A stretch of 64,000 bases of DNA from Flexivirga endophytica (GCF_014640635.1 NZ_BMHI01000002.1:682001-746000); one strand, 5' to 3'; positions 7,921-16,908 are shown, counted from the first letter of the stretch. Made by a program: numbers and translations. Notes: generated by a model not told the origin, from the letters alone.

Positions 7921-10263
7921 TCACTCGACGACCGTGATCACCACCGGGTCGGAGGTCGCCATACCGCCGTCCGCGTCCGTGTAGCGAGCGGTGATGCTGT
8001 GCTCACCGATCGCCGCGTTCTTGGGCAGCCGGTAGTCGGCCTTGCCGGCACCGTTCGTGGTGACTGTGGCGACCAGGGCGCCGTTGTCGTAGAACTCGAC
8101 CGGCGACTTCTTGGCCATGCCCTGCTCGAGCGCGACCCGAGCGGTCAGCTTGGTGCCGTTGCGCTTGCCCTGGTGTTGCACGGTGCTCGTGGCCTCGAGT
8201 GTGACCGTCGCGGAGCTCTCCGGGGCGGACTCCACCGGCACATTCACCTGGGTGGTCGTGCCGGTCGTGTCACCGGTGACGGTGAGTGCCGCGGTGCCGG
8301 CCGGCGTACCCGCCGGCAGGGTGACACTCACGCTCGCCTTGCCGGTCTCGTCGTCCTTGACGGTGCCGACGGTGTTGTCCACCGGGAAGGAGCCGAGCGA
8401 CGTGTCGCCGAGCTTGACCGTGACCGAGCTGTCCTTCGCGGTGCCGGTCGACATGGACAGGGACGACAGGTCGAAGGCGACCGTGCCACCCGCCTGGTAT
8501 GCCGCGGGGGCGCCGTCGGGGAAGTGGACGCCCACCGAACGTTGCGAGTTGTCAACCGGCAGAGCGGAATCAGCAGCCTTGGCGGCCATGTAGTCGACCA
8601 TGCCTTGCAAGTCGGTCTGGCCGGTGTCCTTCTTGTTCGCACCGTTGGCGAGCTCCGCGAAGTTGTCACCACCGGTCGCCAGGAACGAGTTGACCGTCAC
8701 CGAGTAGGTCGCGCTGTCGGTGATCGGCTCGCCGTTCAGCCACATCTGCCGGATGCGATCGCCCGCCGCACCAGCCGGGTCGTAGGTGTAGGTGAAGCCC
8801 TGGGAGATGCCCAGCCGCAGGAACGGCCGGGACGCACCGGCCGGCTGCCACTGCTGCTCGAGGACCTTCTTGATCTGGGCCCCGGTGAGTGTCATGTTGA
8901 CCAGCGTGTTGGCGAACGGCTGCACGGTCGCAGCCTGCTTGTAGGTCAGGACCGTGGGATAACCCGCTTCGTTGTTGCCCACCATGTCGGCTCGCAGCCC
9001 CCCAGGGTTCATGAGGGCGATCTGTGCCGAACCGGTCGTCGAGGACTCGGTCGCCCAGCGCTGAGCCTCGGCGACCAGGTTGCCGAGCGTCGACTCGCCG
9101 CCCCGGTTCTCGGCGGAGGAAGAGTCCTTCGCCCGGTTGAACGGCCCCGCGATGTTGCCCAGCGGCTTCTTGCCGAGCACGTCGGCGTTGGCGACCGCGG
9201 TGTCGACGATCTTGCCGACAGTGCCGTCGGCCGCGTAGTTGGGAACCCAGATCTTCTTGGTCGGGTCGTCCGAGTTCGGATCGTCGACCTCCTTGGTCAG
9301 CGCGAGCGTGTTGGACTCGACGCCGGTCACCTGACCGGCGGAGGAGACGGTGAAGTTCAGCTGGTCGAGGTTGTAGCCGTACTGACCGGCGGAGACCACC
9401 GGTCGCTGGGTCACCGGCCGGCCGGCCCAGGCGGGAACGTCGACCATGCAGTTGTAGGTCAGGTGTGTGTGCCCGGAGACAACCGCATCCACGTTGTCAT
9501 CGAGGCCGGTGACGACCTTGCCGAAGTCGTTGGCCGGGTCGGTGACCGATGCACAGTCGGTGTTCGGAGCGCCCTCGTGGACCAGCATCACCACGATGTC
9601 GGCGTCACCACTCGACTTCAGCGCGTCGGCTTCCTTGTTGACCGCGCTCGCGATGTCGGTGACCGAGATGTTCGCGATGCCGCCGGGGGAGACGAGCTCG
9701 GGCAGGTGCTCGGTGACTGCTCCGACGAAGCCGACCTTGACGCCGTTCAGGTCCTTGACCCAGGTCGGGTCCAGCGCCGGGTTGCCGCTGTCCTTGAACT
9801 TCACGTTGGCACCCAGGTACTTCCACTGTGCGCCGCCATACGGGTTGGTCGTGGCGTCATACGGCGCCATCACGCGGTTGACCAGGTCGTCATACCCCTG
9901 GTCGAACTCGTGGTTGCCCACCGCGGACACCTCGAGGCCGGAAGCGTTCAAAGCGTCGATCGTCGGCTTGTCGTGCGCGATGAACGATTCGAACGTCGAG
10001 GCGCCGATGAGGTCACCCGCGGCCGCGAAGACGGTGTTGGGCTGCTGGGTGCGCAGCTGGTTCACGGCACCGGCGAGCACGGCCGCGCCGGCTTCCTGGC
10101 CATTGGCCTGGATGCGCCCGTGGAAGTCGTTGATGCCCAGGACTTGCACCTCGGTGTCACCGGCTGCAGCCTGCGCGTGGCTCGGCGCGGCGAGCGTCAT
10201 ACCGGTGGCCATCGTCAGGGCGCCGACCACCGCCGTCCCCAGTCGGAATGCTCTCTTGGTCAT
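7921..10263 (-). CDS. Secreted bifunctional metallophosphatase/5'-nucleotidase with C-terminal Ig-like domain
   Basis: 780 residues. A signal peptide (MTKRAFRLGTAVVGALTM... to SHAQA-AAG) opens the protein. The metallophosphoesterase domain shows GINDFHGR, AGDLIGAS, GNHEFDQG and GHTH, which bind two metal ions. A 5'-nucleotidase C-terminal domain follows (NPGGLRAD, ILTYKQAATVQPFANTLV-like). The last 90 or so residues form a bacterial Ig-like repeat ending ITVVE, with no sorting motif or membrane anchor. It should hydrolyse extracellular nucleotides to nucleosides and phosphate. Start at 10263 removes 49 unlikely residues of the longer frame. The next genes, divergent, salvage a nucleoside product (pseudouridine). 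Confidence 0.9.
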   Translation of the reverse strand: MTKRAFRLGTAVVGALTMATGMTLAAPSHAQAAAGDTEVQVLGINDFHGRIQANGQEAGAAVLAGAVNQLRTQQPNTVFAAAGDLIGASTFESFIAHDKPTIDALNASGLEVSAVGNHEFDQGYDDLVNRVMAPYDATTNPYGGAQWKYLGANVKFKDSGNPALDPTWVKDLNGVKVGFVGAVTEHLPELVSPGGIANISVTDIASAVNKEADALKSSGDADIVVMLVHEGAPNTDCASVTDPANDFGKVVTGLDDNVDAVVSGHTHLTYNCMVDVPAWAGRPVTQRPVVSAGQYGYNLDQLNFTVSSAGQVTGVESNTLALTKEVDDPNSDDPTKKIWVPNYAADGTVGKIVDTAVANADVLGKKPLGNIAGPFNRAKDSSSAENRGGESTLGNLVAEAQRWATESSTTGSAQIALMNPGGLRADMVGNNEAGYPTVLTYKQAATVQPFANTLVNMTLTGAQIKKVLEQQWQPAGASRPFLRLGISQGFTYTYDPAGAAGDRIRQMWLNGEPITDSATYSVTVNSFLATGGDNFAELANGANKKDTGQTDLQGMVDYMAAKAADSALPVDNSQRSVGVHFPDGAPAAYQAGGTVAFDLSSLSMSTGTAKDSSVTVKLGDTSLGSFPVDNTVGTVKDDETGKASVSVTLPAGTPAGTAALTVTGDTTGTTTQVNVPVESAPESSATVTLEATSTVQHQGKRNGTKLTARVALEQGMAKKSPVEFYDNGALVATVTTNGAGKADYRLPKNAAIGEHSITARYTDADGGMATSDPVVITVVE

Positions 10264-10500
10264 GCCGCCACTCTCTTCTGCCGATGGTTGTGCCGATGTG
10301 GATCGGCGGGTGCTGTCCAGTTGGCCGACGGCGCCGCTCCTATCACGACTTCCCGCCAGAACTCGGAAGAGTAGTTCAAGGAAGCCTGGGAGAACCGCGA
10401 AATGCAGCAACCCGGTCCGGGTCTTCGTCCGGTGGACGGCTGCCGTTCCCAGGGGCGTCGTCGGCGCCCGAGCGGGTGAGCCCGCGTGGTGGCTGCCTGG

Positions 10501-10512
10501 CAGGATGTGCGG
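10501..10512 (+). promoter_or_regulatory. Leaderless-type -10 element of the pseudouridine kinase gene
   Basis: CAGGAT is followed by six bases and the ATG at 10513. It ends the 249-bp divergent region (10264-10512) between the nucleotidase and kinase genes, in which I see no other clear site. Confidence 0.4.
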
Positions 10513-11421
10513 ATGGCAACGGTGCTGGTGGTGGGCGGTGCGAACGTCGACGTCGTCGCGCAGTCGACCGGGAGCTTCACGGCCGGCACGAGCAACCCGG
10601 GCCGGACCTATTCGAGCGCTGGGGGAGTGGGCCGCAACATCGCCGCGAACCTCGGCCGGCTCGCCGTCCCCACGACGCTGATCGCCGCGTTCGGAAATGA
10701 CACTTTCGGCGAGCGACTGTATGCCGAAACCGCAGCAGCATCAGTGGATCTCACCCACTCCGTCACGCTGAACATGCCGAGTGGCAGCTATCTGGCGATG
10801 CTCGACGGGACCGGCGAGCTGGTCGGCGCCGTGTCGGATATGAAGGCGGCGGAGTCATTGCGCGCCGAGCACGTGCCCGAGCAGGTGATCGCGACCGCGG
10901 CGTATGTCGTGCTCGACGCGAACCTGTCGGCAGAAGTCCTGGAACACGTATGCCGCCTGGCGGCCGCGAGCCGGGTCCCGGTCGTCATCGACCCGGTGTC
11001 GGTGCCGAAGGCGGACCGAGTGGCGCGAGTGCTCAAGGCCGGTCCGGTCCACACGATCACCCCGACACGCACCGAGCTCGTGACGCTCACCGGCGAGGAT
11101 GACCTCGCAGGTGGTGTCGCAGCACTGCACGACCTCGGCGTCGGCCGGGTCTGGGTGCGTGAAGGCGCAAGCGGGTCAACACTTTTCACCGCCGAAGCAA
11201 AGACCCACGTGGCGGCGATCACCGCAGACGTCCGCAACGTGACCGGCGCCGGTGACGCGATGGCGGCGGCATACGTGCACGCACTGATCACCGGACACGA
11301 CGACGTCACCGCGGCCAAGCACGGAGCCGCGGCGGCATACCTGACCATCACCAGTGAGCACACTGTCCGGCCGGACCTGTCTCCGGCACTCATCGAGCAG
11401 GTCCTGAAGGAGCAAGAATGA
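10513..11421 (+). CDS. psuK: PfkB family carbohydrate kinase, probable pseudouridine kinase
   Basis: 302 residues. PfkB signatures are complete: the N-terminal VVGGANVDVV, GGVGRNIAANLGRL (glycine-rich substrate site) and NVTGAGDAMAAAYVHAL with the GAGD anion hole and catalytic Asp at 244-247. The next gene is a pseudouridine-5'-phosphate glycosidase whose start overlaps this stop by four bases (ATGA), which makes pseudouridine the best substrate guess: the kinase makes the 5'-phosphate that the glycosidase splits into uracil and ribose 5-phosphate. No nucleoside transporter gene is adjacent. Confidence 0.82.
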   Translation: MATVLVVGGANVDVVAQSTGSFTAGTSNPGRTYSSAGGVGRNIAANLGRLAVPTTLIAAFGNDTFGERLYAETAAASVDLTHSVTLNMPSGSYLAMLDGTGELVGAVSDMKAAESLRAEHVPEQVIATAAYVVLDANLSAEVLEHVCRLAAASRVPVVIDPVSVPKADRVARVLKAGPVHTITPTRTELVTLTGEDDLAGGVAALHDLGVGRVWVREGASGSTLFTAEAKTHVAAITADVRNVTGAGDAMAAAYVHALITGHDDVTAAKHGAAAAYLTITSEHTVRPDLSPALIEQVLKEQE

Positions 11422-12344
11422 ATCCGCATCCCCGTTTGCAGCTGACCGACGAGGTGCGCGACGCGCTCGCCGCCGGGAGACCGGTCGTCGCTCTGGAGAG
11501 CACGATCATCAGCCACGGCATGCCCTACCCCGCCAACGTGACGATGGCGCGAGAGGTCGAGGCGCTCATCCGCGCCGAGGGAGTCGTCCCCGCGACGATT
11601 GCCGTCCTCGACGGCGTCCCGCGCATCGGGCTGACCGACGAGAACCTCGAAATGCTCGGCAAGGCAGGCGAATCCGTCACCAAGGCAAGCGTGCGCGACC
11701 TTGCCTACGTCATCGCCAAAGGCATCCACGGGGCGACCACGGTGGCGGCGACGATGCGGCTCGCGTCGCTGGCCGGCATCCGCGTCTTCGCCACCGGCGG
11801 CCTCGGCGGTGTGCACCGTGGCGCCGCCGACTCGATGGACCTCTCCGCGGACCTGACCGAGCTGTCCCGTACCCCGGTGGCGGTCATCTCGGCCGGCGTG
11901 AAGTCGATCCTCGACATCGGCCTGACGCTGGAGGCGTTGGAGACGTTGTCGATCCCGGTCGTCGGCTACCAGACCGACGAATTCCCTTCGTTCTACTCAC
12001 GATCCAGTGGGCACGAGGTGCCGATGCGCGCCGACAGCCCCGAGGAGCTCGCCGCGATCATGGCTACCCAGTGGGACCTGGGGATCACCGCTGGCTTCGA
12101 CATCGCCAACCCGATCCCGGCAGCGGAGGAGATCCCGGCCGACGAGATCTCCGGCATCATCACGCAGGCGCTCGCCGACATGGACGAGCGGGGCATCACC
12201 GGCAAGGACACCACGCCATACCTGCTCGGCCGCGTGGTGGAGCTGACCGACGGTGCGTCGCTGACCGCCAACATCGCACTGGTCAAGAACAACGCGCTGC
12301 TCGGTGCGCAACTCGCGAAGGCCTATGCAGACGTTGCGGGCTGA
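11418..12344 (+). CDS. psuG: Pseudouridine-5'-phosphate glycosidase
   Basis: 308 residues, the usual length for the IndA/PsuG family. Strong signatures: VVALESTIISHGMPYPAN at the N-terminus, PATIAVLDGVPRIGL, GATTVAATMRLASLAGIRVFATGGLGGVHRG and VVGYQTDEFPSFYSRSSG. The enzyme breaks the C-C glycosidic bond of pseudouridine 5'-phosphate to uracil and ribose 5-phosphate, a Mn-dependent reaction through a lysine Schiff base. It starts inside the kinase stop codon, so kinase and glycosidase are co-translated. The pair degrades pseudouridine from RNA turnover. Confidence 0.95.
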   Translation: MNPHPRLQLTDEVRDALAAGRPVVALESTIISHGMPYPANVTMAREVEALIRAEGVVPATIAVLDGVPRIGLTDENLEMLGKAGESVTKASVRDLAYVIAKGIHGATTVAATMRLASLAGIRVFATGGLGGVHRGAADSMDLSADLTELSRTPVAVISAGVKSILDIGLTLEALETLSIPVVGYQTDEFPSFYSRSSGHEVPMRADSPEELAAIMATQWDLGITAGFDIANPIPAAEEIPADEISGIITQALADMDERGITGKDTTPYLLGRVVELTDGASLTANIALVKNNALLGAQLAKAYADVAG

Positions 12345-12503
12345 CTAGGGCGTACGCACGGTTGCGGGAGGCCTCGGCGACGCTCACTGGGTTGACCGGC
12401 CGGGCCGAAAGAGTGGGATGCCAACTGTCGTATTCGGTGGATCCCGTTCGTCGTCATGTCAAGAGACGGTATGGACCGCCTCACCGACTGAAGGTTGAAT
12501 GAC

Positions 12504-12932
12504 ATGTCTGAAGTACTCACCGTCCACGAGCAGTCACGCGTTGTCCCGACTCGCCCGGCGCTGTGGTGGCCCGGCGTGGCGCTGTCCGCCGGCGGGGCGA
12601 TTGCCGCGTCTTTGGTCGCCGGGGCGGCACGCGCGGCCGGGGCTCCCCTCGAAGTCGCCGGTGAGGCGATTCCGTTGTTCGCGTTCGCCCAGCTCGCGTT
12701 CATCTTCTCCCTCCTCGGCGTCGTGCTCGCTGCGGCTTGTCGTCGATACTCGCGACGTCCGGTTGGCGTATTCCTGCGCATGACTTTTGCACTGGTTGTT
12801 CTCTCGTTCATTCCTGACCTCTTGACGCCGGACATCGACGCGGCGTCCCGAGTCGCTCTGATCTGCAGTCACATCGCGGTCGCCGCGGTCGTCATCCCCG
12901 GGCTCGAGGCCCGCCTGCGCCAAGCGTCGTGA
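12504..12932 (+). CDS. Small four-helix membrane protein, DUF6069-like
   Basis: 142 residues with four predicted membrane helices (around 22-46, 60-84, 97-114 and 117-134) and short loops, ending in a basic tail. The pattern resembles the DUF6069 family of actinobacteria; function unknown. GAAGG (12490-12494) is nine bases before ATG 12504; an upstream TTG at 12495 is in frame but too close to that site. It is followed by a strong terminator and preceded by 159 bases after psuG, so it is probably a single-gene unit. Confidence 0.6.
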   Translation: MSEVLTVHEQSRVVPTRPALWWPGVALSAGGAIAASLVAGAARAAGAPLEVAGEAIPLFAFAQLAFIFSLLGVVLAAACRRYSRRPVGVFLRMTFALVVLSFIPDLLTPDIDAASRVALICSHIAVAAVVIPGLEARLRQAS

Positions 12933-12938
12933 GCGCGG

Positions 12939-12988
12939 AAGGTCAATGGATGTCGTGAGCTTCGGCTCTCACGACATCCATTGACCTT
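12939..12988. terminator. Long bidirectional terminator hairpin
   Basis: 21-bp perfect arms (12939-12959 and 12968-12988) closed by a loop containing TTCG. It lies between the convergent membrane-protein and CGNR genes. Confidence 0.85.
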
Positions 12989-13040
12989 TCGGCGAGCGAT
13001 CGTTGTACAGGGGCTCGGCGGGGTCCAGCGGCCGGGCCGG

Positions 13041-13664
13041 TCAGTCGCGCTGCCGGTTCGCGAACGCGGCTTGCTTGGCGCGGTTGCCGCAGACCGCCAT
13101 CTGGCACCAGCGGCGCCGGCGCGACGTGTTGAGGAAGAGCCACCCGCAGTCCTCGCCGGGGCAGGCCGTCACGAGCTCCCGCCGCTCGTCGGCCAGCAGA
13201 CGACCCGCTTCGATGAGGAGCGCGTCGAGCGGGTCCTTGAGCGTGCCGTGCCCGGTGAACTCCCACCGTGCGCTGTCGACATCGACGACGAAACGCCGCC
13301 GGGTGTGCGCTGTGCTGATCGCGTCGGCGAGCCGTCGTCTGCCCGCCGCGCTCGGAGTGCCGGTCAGCGCGGCGTAGAGATCGGCCCGGAGCGACCGGGT
13401 GCGCTCCAGCACGCGCTCCGCGGAGCCAGGGTCTCGCCCCGCATACCGGCGCAACGCGTCGCCCGACTCGGCGGAGATGACGCCGGTGGTGGTCGCGAGC
13501 AGCGCGAGCGCGTCATACGTCCGCAGGTACTCGCCACGAGGGTCCGGCGGCCCGTCCCAGCCGGCGCGCGTGTTGCACAACTCCAGGGCGGGGTGGCCGC
13601 TGAGCGGTTTGGGCAAGGAGATGCCGTCGACCTCGATGCGCCAAGGGGTTGACATGTGAACCAT
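13041..13664 (-). CDS. ABATE/CGNR zinc-finger transcriptional regulator
   Basis: 207 residues. The N-terminal ABATE domain (LELCNTRAGW, TYDALALLA) is a proposed stress-sensing module, and the C-terminal CGNR zinc finger carries CPGEDCGWLFLN..RRRRWCQMAVCGNRAK, with four metal-binding Cys and a basic recognition segment. Family members are treated as transcription regulators. The gene is divergent from a secreted protein gene, and the 51 bases between them contain nested palindromes; self-regulation and control of the neighbour are likely. ATG 13664 and ATG 13655 are both possible starts; the second gives a TTAGAT-N7-ATG leaderless arrangement. Confidence 0.82.
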   Translation of the reverse strand: MVHMSTPWRIEVDGISLPKPLSGHPALELCNTRAGWDGPPDPRGEYLRTYDALALLATTTGVISAESGDALRRYAGRDPGSAERVLERTRSLRADLYAALTGTPSAAGRRRLADAISTAHTRRRFVVDVDSARWEFTGHGTLKDPLDALLIEAGRLLADERRELVTACPGEDCGWLFLNTSRRRRWCQMAVCGNRAKQAAFANRQRD

Positions 13665-13711
13665 CTAACCATTTTTATCGATATAACCGGTTATGTAAAT
13701 CTAATGGTTAG
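13665..13711. promoter_or_regulatory. Nested palindromic operator between CGNR regulator and secreted protein
   Basis: Outer arms CTAACCAT (13665-13672) and ATGGTTAG (13704-13711) enclose a perfect 12-bp palindrome ATAACCGGTTAT (13683-13694). Both share nearly the same centre (13688), giving four TAACC half-sites. The block is very AT-rich for this genome and covers the whole divergent promoter region. Confidence 0.7.
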
Positions 13712-13715
13712 GGGT

Positions 13716-14291
13716 ATGGCGATGCGGATGTCACACGGAGTGGCGGCAACGATCGGAGCAGCAGTGCTCGCTGTGGGTACGGCGCAGGCGGCGCCGGCCG
13801 TGGCGGCGCCGCGAGCGAACGACGGAACCCCGGGCTGGCACTGGGTGAACGAGGGGTGGGAGCCGGCGCCACAGGGCGACAACACCCTGCCGGCGGCCCG
13901 TTACTGCCGGACGTTCGACCTCGAGCTGGACTCGATCAGTGAGGACGTCCGCAGCAAGGTGCTGTCGCGCTGGGACAACGGGAAGCCGAAGGACACCTAC
14001 TACACGGGGCCACTCACCGTTCGTGCCGAGAACCTCACCACTGGCAAGGCCAAGAACTACGACATGGGCGGTGACGCCCTCGAGAGCGACTACCCGACCG
14101 GCAACTGGCACGTCTATCGGACCCACGGACCGGTCGGGATCGGCATGCCTATCGGTGCGTCCAGGGGCATGCCCGCGAGCTACTACGTGATGGACGGTTA
14201 TCACGTGCTCCGCTTCAACGCCGACAACACCGAGCGCACCCTGACGGTGCGGCGCGGCCCGGAGACCGACATCTGCGCCGCCCTGCGGTGA
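13716..14291 (+). CDS. Secreted protein of unknown function
   Basis: 191 residues from the first likely ATG; starts at 13722 or 13728 fit the upstream GGGG (13711-13714) better and change only the tip. A signal peptide (hydrophobic AATIGAAVLAVGTAQAAPAVAAP) is followed by a soluble domain with WHWVNEGWEPAP, YCRTFDLELDS, NYDMGGDALES and a last Cys near the C-terminus; the two Cys could form a disulphide. I do not recognise the family. It is divergent from the CGNR regulator across a strong palindromic site, so its expression is probably regulated by that protein. Confidence 0.65.
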   Translation: MAMRMSHGVAATIGAAVLAVGTAQAAPAVAAPRANDGTPGWHWVNEGWEPAPQGDNTLPAARYCRTFDLELDSISEDVRSKVLSRWDNGKPKDTYYTGPLTVRAENLTTGKAKNYDMGGDALESDYPTGNWHVYRTHGPVGIGMPIGASRGMPASYYVMDGYHVLRFNADNTERTLTVRRGPETDICAALR

Positions 14292-14324
14292 GGGGCGCGT
14301 GGTCGGCCCGCGCGTCCGCCGGTG

Positions 14325-14336
14325 CACAATGGAGGG
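14325..14336 (+). promoter_or_regulatory. Leaderless-type -10 element
   Basis: CACAAT then six bases, then GTG at 14337. The same hexamer and spacing precede the Ku gene at 60034. Confidence 0.5.
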
Positions 14337-14564
14337 GTGATCGCCTCCCTGTCCACGAAGCTCGACCAGAACAACGGGCACCCCATCGGGATGGGCGTCA
14401 CCTTCTTCGGGATCTGCATCTTCATGATCGCGCTCTTCGCGCTGATCATCTGGGTCGGCAAGCAACGCGACAAGCGCCGTGGCGGTCCGAAGGAAGCACC
14501 GCAGCTGCCCCTGCTGATCAAGAAGGACGAGGAGCGTGAGCGGCGCCGTAACGCCGGTCGCTGA
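14337..14564 (+). CDS. Small single-pass membrane protein
   Basis: 75 residues: a short extracellular or periplasmic N-terminus (LDQNNGHPIG), one membrane helix (GVTFFGICIFMIALFALIIWVG) and a strongly basic and charged tail (KQRDKRRGG, KKDEERERRR). No family recognised. GTG 14337 fits a leaderless message; GTG 14322 would put the -10 box inside the gene. Its end overlaps the start of the serine hydrolase by 29 bases, so the two are one transcript, and the tail may interact with a cytoplasmic partner. Confidence 0.6.
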   Translation: MIASLSTKLDQNNGHPIGMGVTFFGICIFMIALFALIIWVGKQRDKRRGGPKEAPQLPLLIKKDEERERRRNAGR

Positions 14565-15645
14565 GGCCATCGCGGCGCTGGAAGCCGCACGCACCACTCC
14601 TGTCGCTCCTGGCGCACCGCTGGTCGCGGGCGCAGTCGGACTGCTCGCCGTCGGTGAGCACGTCCTCACGGCGCATGCCACCGGCTTCGCCGTGTTGTAT
14701 GACGACACCGGCGCTCCGCTGCCGGTGGAAGAACGCGTCCCGATGCGCGTGGACACCGTCTTCGACGTCGCATCGCTGACCAAACTCTTCACGGCCACGG
14801 TGGCGATGCAGCAGGTCGAGTCAGGCATGCTCGACCTGGATGCTCCGGTCGCAAGTTACCTGCCCGACTTCGCGCAGGGCGGCAAAGGGGCCATCGCGGT
14901 GCGCCAGTTGCTCACGCACACCAGCGGATTGGAGTGGTGGCTGCCGCTCTGGCGCGACTGGCCAACCCGAGAGGACCGCATCGATGCGGCGCTGACCAAT
15001 CCACCGACGTCGCCGCCGGGGGCGGAATTCGTCTACAGCGATCTCAACCTCATCGCCCTCGGCGTCATCCTGGAGCGGCTGGGCGGTGCGCCCCTCGACG
15101 TGCTCGTCGGGGACGGCATCACCGGACCGCTCGGAATGCACGACACCGGGTTCGCCACCCAGCTGGGTCACGTGGCACGCGATCGCTTCGCCGCCACCGA
15201 GATCGAAGAGGACGCCGGTCGCGGCCTGGTCCGCGGCGAGGTGCACGACGAGAACGCCTGGTCGCTCGGCGGCGTCGCGGGCCACGCCGGTGTCTTCTCC
15301 ACGGCGGCCGATCTGCTGCGCTTCGCGCAGGTCTTCACCGGCGACGACCCGCGAATCCTGAGTGCGGACAGCGTGATTGCGATGACGACCAATCTCAACC
15401 CGGATCTTCCGGACGACTCGCACGGTATCGGGTTCGAGATCGACCAGCCGCGCTACATGGGCGAGCTGAGTGGCCCGCGGACCATCGGGCACACCGGCTT
15501 CACCGGCACCTCGCTGGTCGCGGACCTGACGAGCGGCGCCAGCGCCATACTCCTGACGAACGCGGTGCACCCGCACCGCCCGGAGACGTCGATCAACGCG
15601 CTCCGAGCGCGGTGGGCCACCGGGCTGGCGCGGTCATTGGGTTGA
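14536..15645 (+). CDS. Beta-lactamase-fold serine hydrolase (class C / DD-peptidase-like)
   Basis: 369 residues. The catalytic SxxK is SLTK at 80-83 (FDVASLTKLFTA), the Tyr motif is YSDLN near 164, and the third element is GHTGF near the C-terminus in place of KTG, all typical of the family that includes esterases, D-aminopeptidases and class C enzymes. There is no signal peptide, so it is likely cytoplasmic. GTG 14536 is preceded by GAGGAG. It is translationally coupled to the small membrane protein upstream and converges on the next gene with no terminator space. Substrate unknown; amide or ester hydrolysis is expected. Confidence 0.85.
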   Translation: MSGAVTPVAEAIAALEAARTTPVAPGAPLVAGAVGLLAVGEHVLTAHATGFAVLYDDTGAPLPVEERVPMRVDTVFDVASLTKLFTATVAMQQVESGMLDLDAPVASYLPDFAQGGKGAIAVRQLLTHTSGLEWWLPLWRDWPTREDRIDAALTNPPTSPPGAEFVYSDLNLIALGVILERLGGAPLDVLVGDGITGPLGMHDTGFATQLGHVARDRFAATEIEEDAGRGLVRGEVHDENAWSLGGVAGHAGVFSTAADLLRFAQVFTGDDPRILSADSVIAMTTNLNPDLPDDSHGIGFEIDQPRYMGELSGPRTIGHTGFTGTSLVADLTSGASAILLTNAVHPHRPETSINALRARWATGLARSLG

Positions 15646-15657
15646 CCGCACGGCCGC

Positions 15658-16908
15658 TCAGTCCCCGTTCGGACCCTGGGCCACACCCGGATTCTGTGAC
15701 CCGGGCAGGCTGGTTGCGAGGTAATCGAGGACATCGCCCGACGCGGGGACCGGCGCGAAGCTCAGCCCGTTCCAGGACACGTCGTCGCCGAAGTCCCAGA
15801 TGGCGGTGCCGATATAGCGCGGGTCGTGTACCGCACCGGTCGCCCGGATCGCTGCGACGGCTGCTCGGGTGTAGCTGAGCATCGGATGGCCGGTCGCGCC
15901 GGTCGCGTCGGGCTCGCAGTTGTCGATGGCATTCGGCCCGGCCGTGCATGTCGTGAACTCGTGGGCGGACGCCGAAGCCGGGATGCCGAATCCGTAGCGG
16001 ATGTGCAACCGATTGGCCCACTGCTTGGCGTTGCCGGCTTCCCGCCGGGCCGCCGACGTGTAGTTGACGAGACTGTTGAGGGTGCCCGCCGGCGCATCGC
16101 TGAGGTCGTAGAGCGAATCCATCAAGTAGCCGTTGCGGTACGTCGCGAGGATGTCGCGGACGTTGGCGGCCGACTCGGTGCCGGGCCGGATTGCCGCCGC
16201 GAAGGTGAAGACCGAGTAGAACCGGCCCTGAGGATGGTCGGCGTCGACGCAGCCGTACGGGTCGTCCGCGGTGCCGCTGGTGTGCCGACCGGCGAAGTTC
16301 TTCGCCAGTTGCAGATAGAAGTAGTACTGGCCGTTCTTGGTGGAGACATCGAACGGCTCGAGATCGAACTGGATGCCATCGACGTGCGGGTCGGCGCACA
16401 CCTGGGCCGCGACCTTGTCGGCGAACCCGGCGGCGAGGCTCGGGCTCAACTCGTTGAAGCCCTGTAGATAGCCATTGGCGTCGGTGCGGCCGTCGATGAT
16501 CGGCGAGATTGTGAACGAGTCCGACGTGGCGGCGAACGCGTCGTGGTAGGCCGCCGTTCTCGCCGGACCACCGCCGGCCTCGGTGTAGAACGAGTAGAGA
16601 TCATCGGCGGCGCAGCGGGTGCCGTCGTTGTCGGGGCAGTACATCTCCATGTCGGTGCCGTAGCTGTAGACCTGGTTGAGCGCATGGCCGGCTCCGGCCA
16701 CGGCGTTGTATGCCGTGATCGCGTCGACCCAGGTTCCCGGTTCTGCCGAGTCGTAGACCCAGGCGGAGTTCGCCTTCGGTGGGAACGCGTCGCCGTGTGT
16801 GGCACTGGCCGCGGCCGGCGGCAGCACGCTCACTCCCGTCGCCGTGGCTGCCGCGGCAGCCACGGCGAGCGCTCGGCTCAGGCGGCTTGGTCGGTGTAGA
16901 TCCGCCAT
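15658..16908 (-). CDS. Secreted glycoside hydrolase-like protein (TIM-barrel)
   Basis: 416 residues. A signal peptide (LSRALAVAAAAATATGVSVLPPAAASA) is followed by a domain with aromatic-rich text. VDGIQFDLEPFD, near the middle, resembles the DGxxxDxE catalytic motif of GH18-type chitinases and related TIM barrels. Other blocks are NSAWVYDSAEPGTWVDAI, QVYSYGTDMEMYCPDNDGTRC, FTFAAAIRPGTES and YIGTAIWDFGDDVSWNG. Several Cys (CPDNDGTRC, CADPH, CVDAD, CTAG, CEPD) suggest disulphides. The assignment to a polysaccharide-active enzyme is by motif only; it could be an inactive binding protein. Its 82-base upstream gap separates it from the hydrolase gene on the same strand. Confidence 0.55.
   Translation of the reverse strand: MADLHRPSRLSRALAVAAAAATATGVSVLPPAAASATHGDAFPPKANSAWVYDSAEPGTWVDAITAYNAVAGAGHALNQVYSYGTDMEMYCPDNDGTRCAADDLYSFYTEAGGGPARTAAYHDAFAATSDSFTISPIIDGRTDANGYLQGFNELSPSLAAGFADKVAAQVCADPHVDGIQFDLEPFDVSTKNGQYYFYLQLAKNFAGRHTSGTADDPYGCVDADHPQGRFYSVFTFAAAIRPGTESAANVRDILATYRNGYLMDSLYDLSDAPAGTLNSLVNYTSAARREAGNAKQWANRLHIRYGFGIPASASAHEFTTCTAGPNAIDNCEPDATGATGHPMLSYTRAAVAAIRATGAVHDPRYIGTAIWDFGDDVSWNGLSFAPVPASGDVLDYLATSLPGSQNPGVAQGPNGD

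Noticed and set aside
7885-10374. 829-codon plus-strand frame opposite the 5'-nucleotidase gene
   Set aside because: Antisense shadow: no family motifs and His/Arg/Gly-rich composition, while the minus strand has all catalytic blocks.
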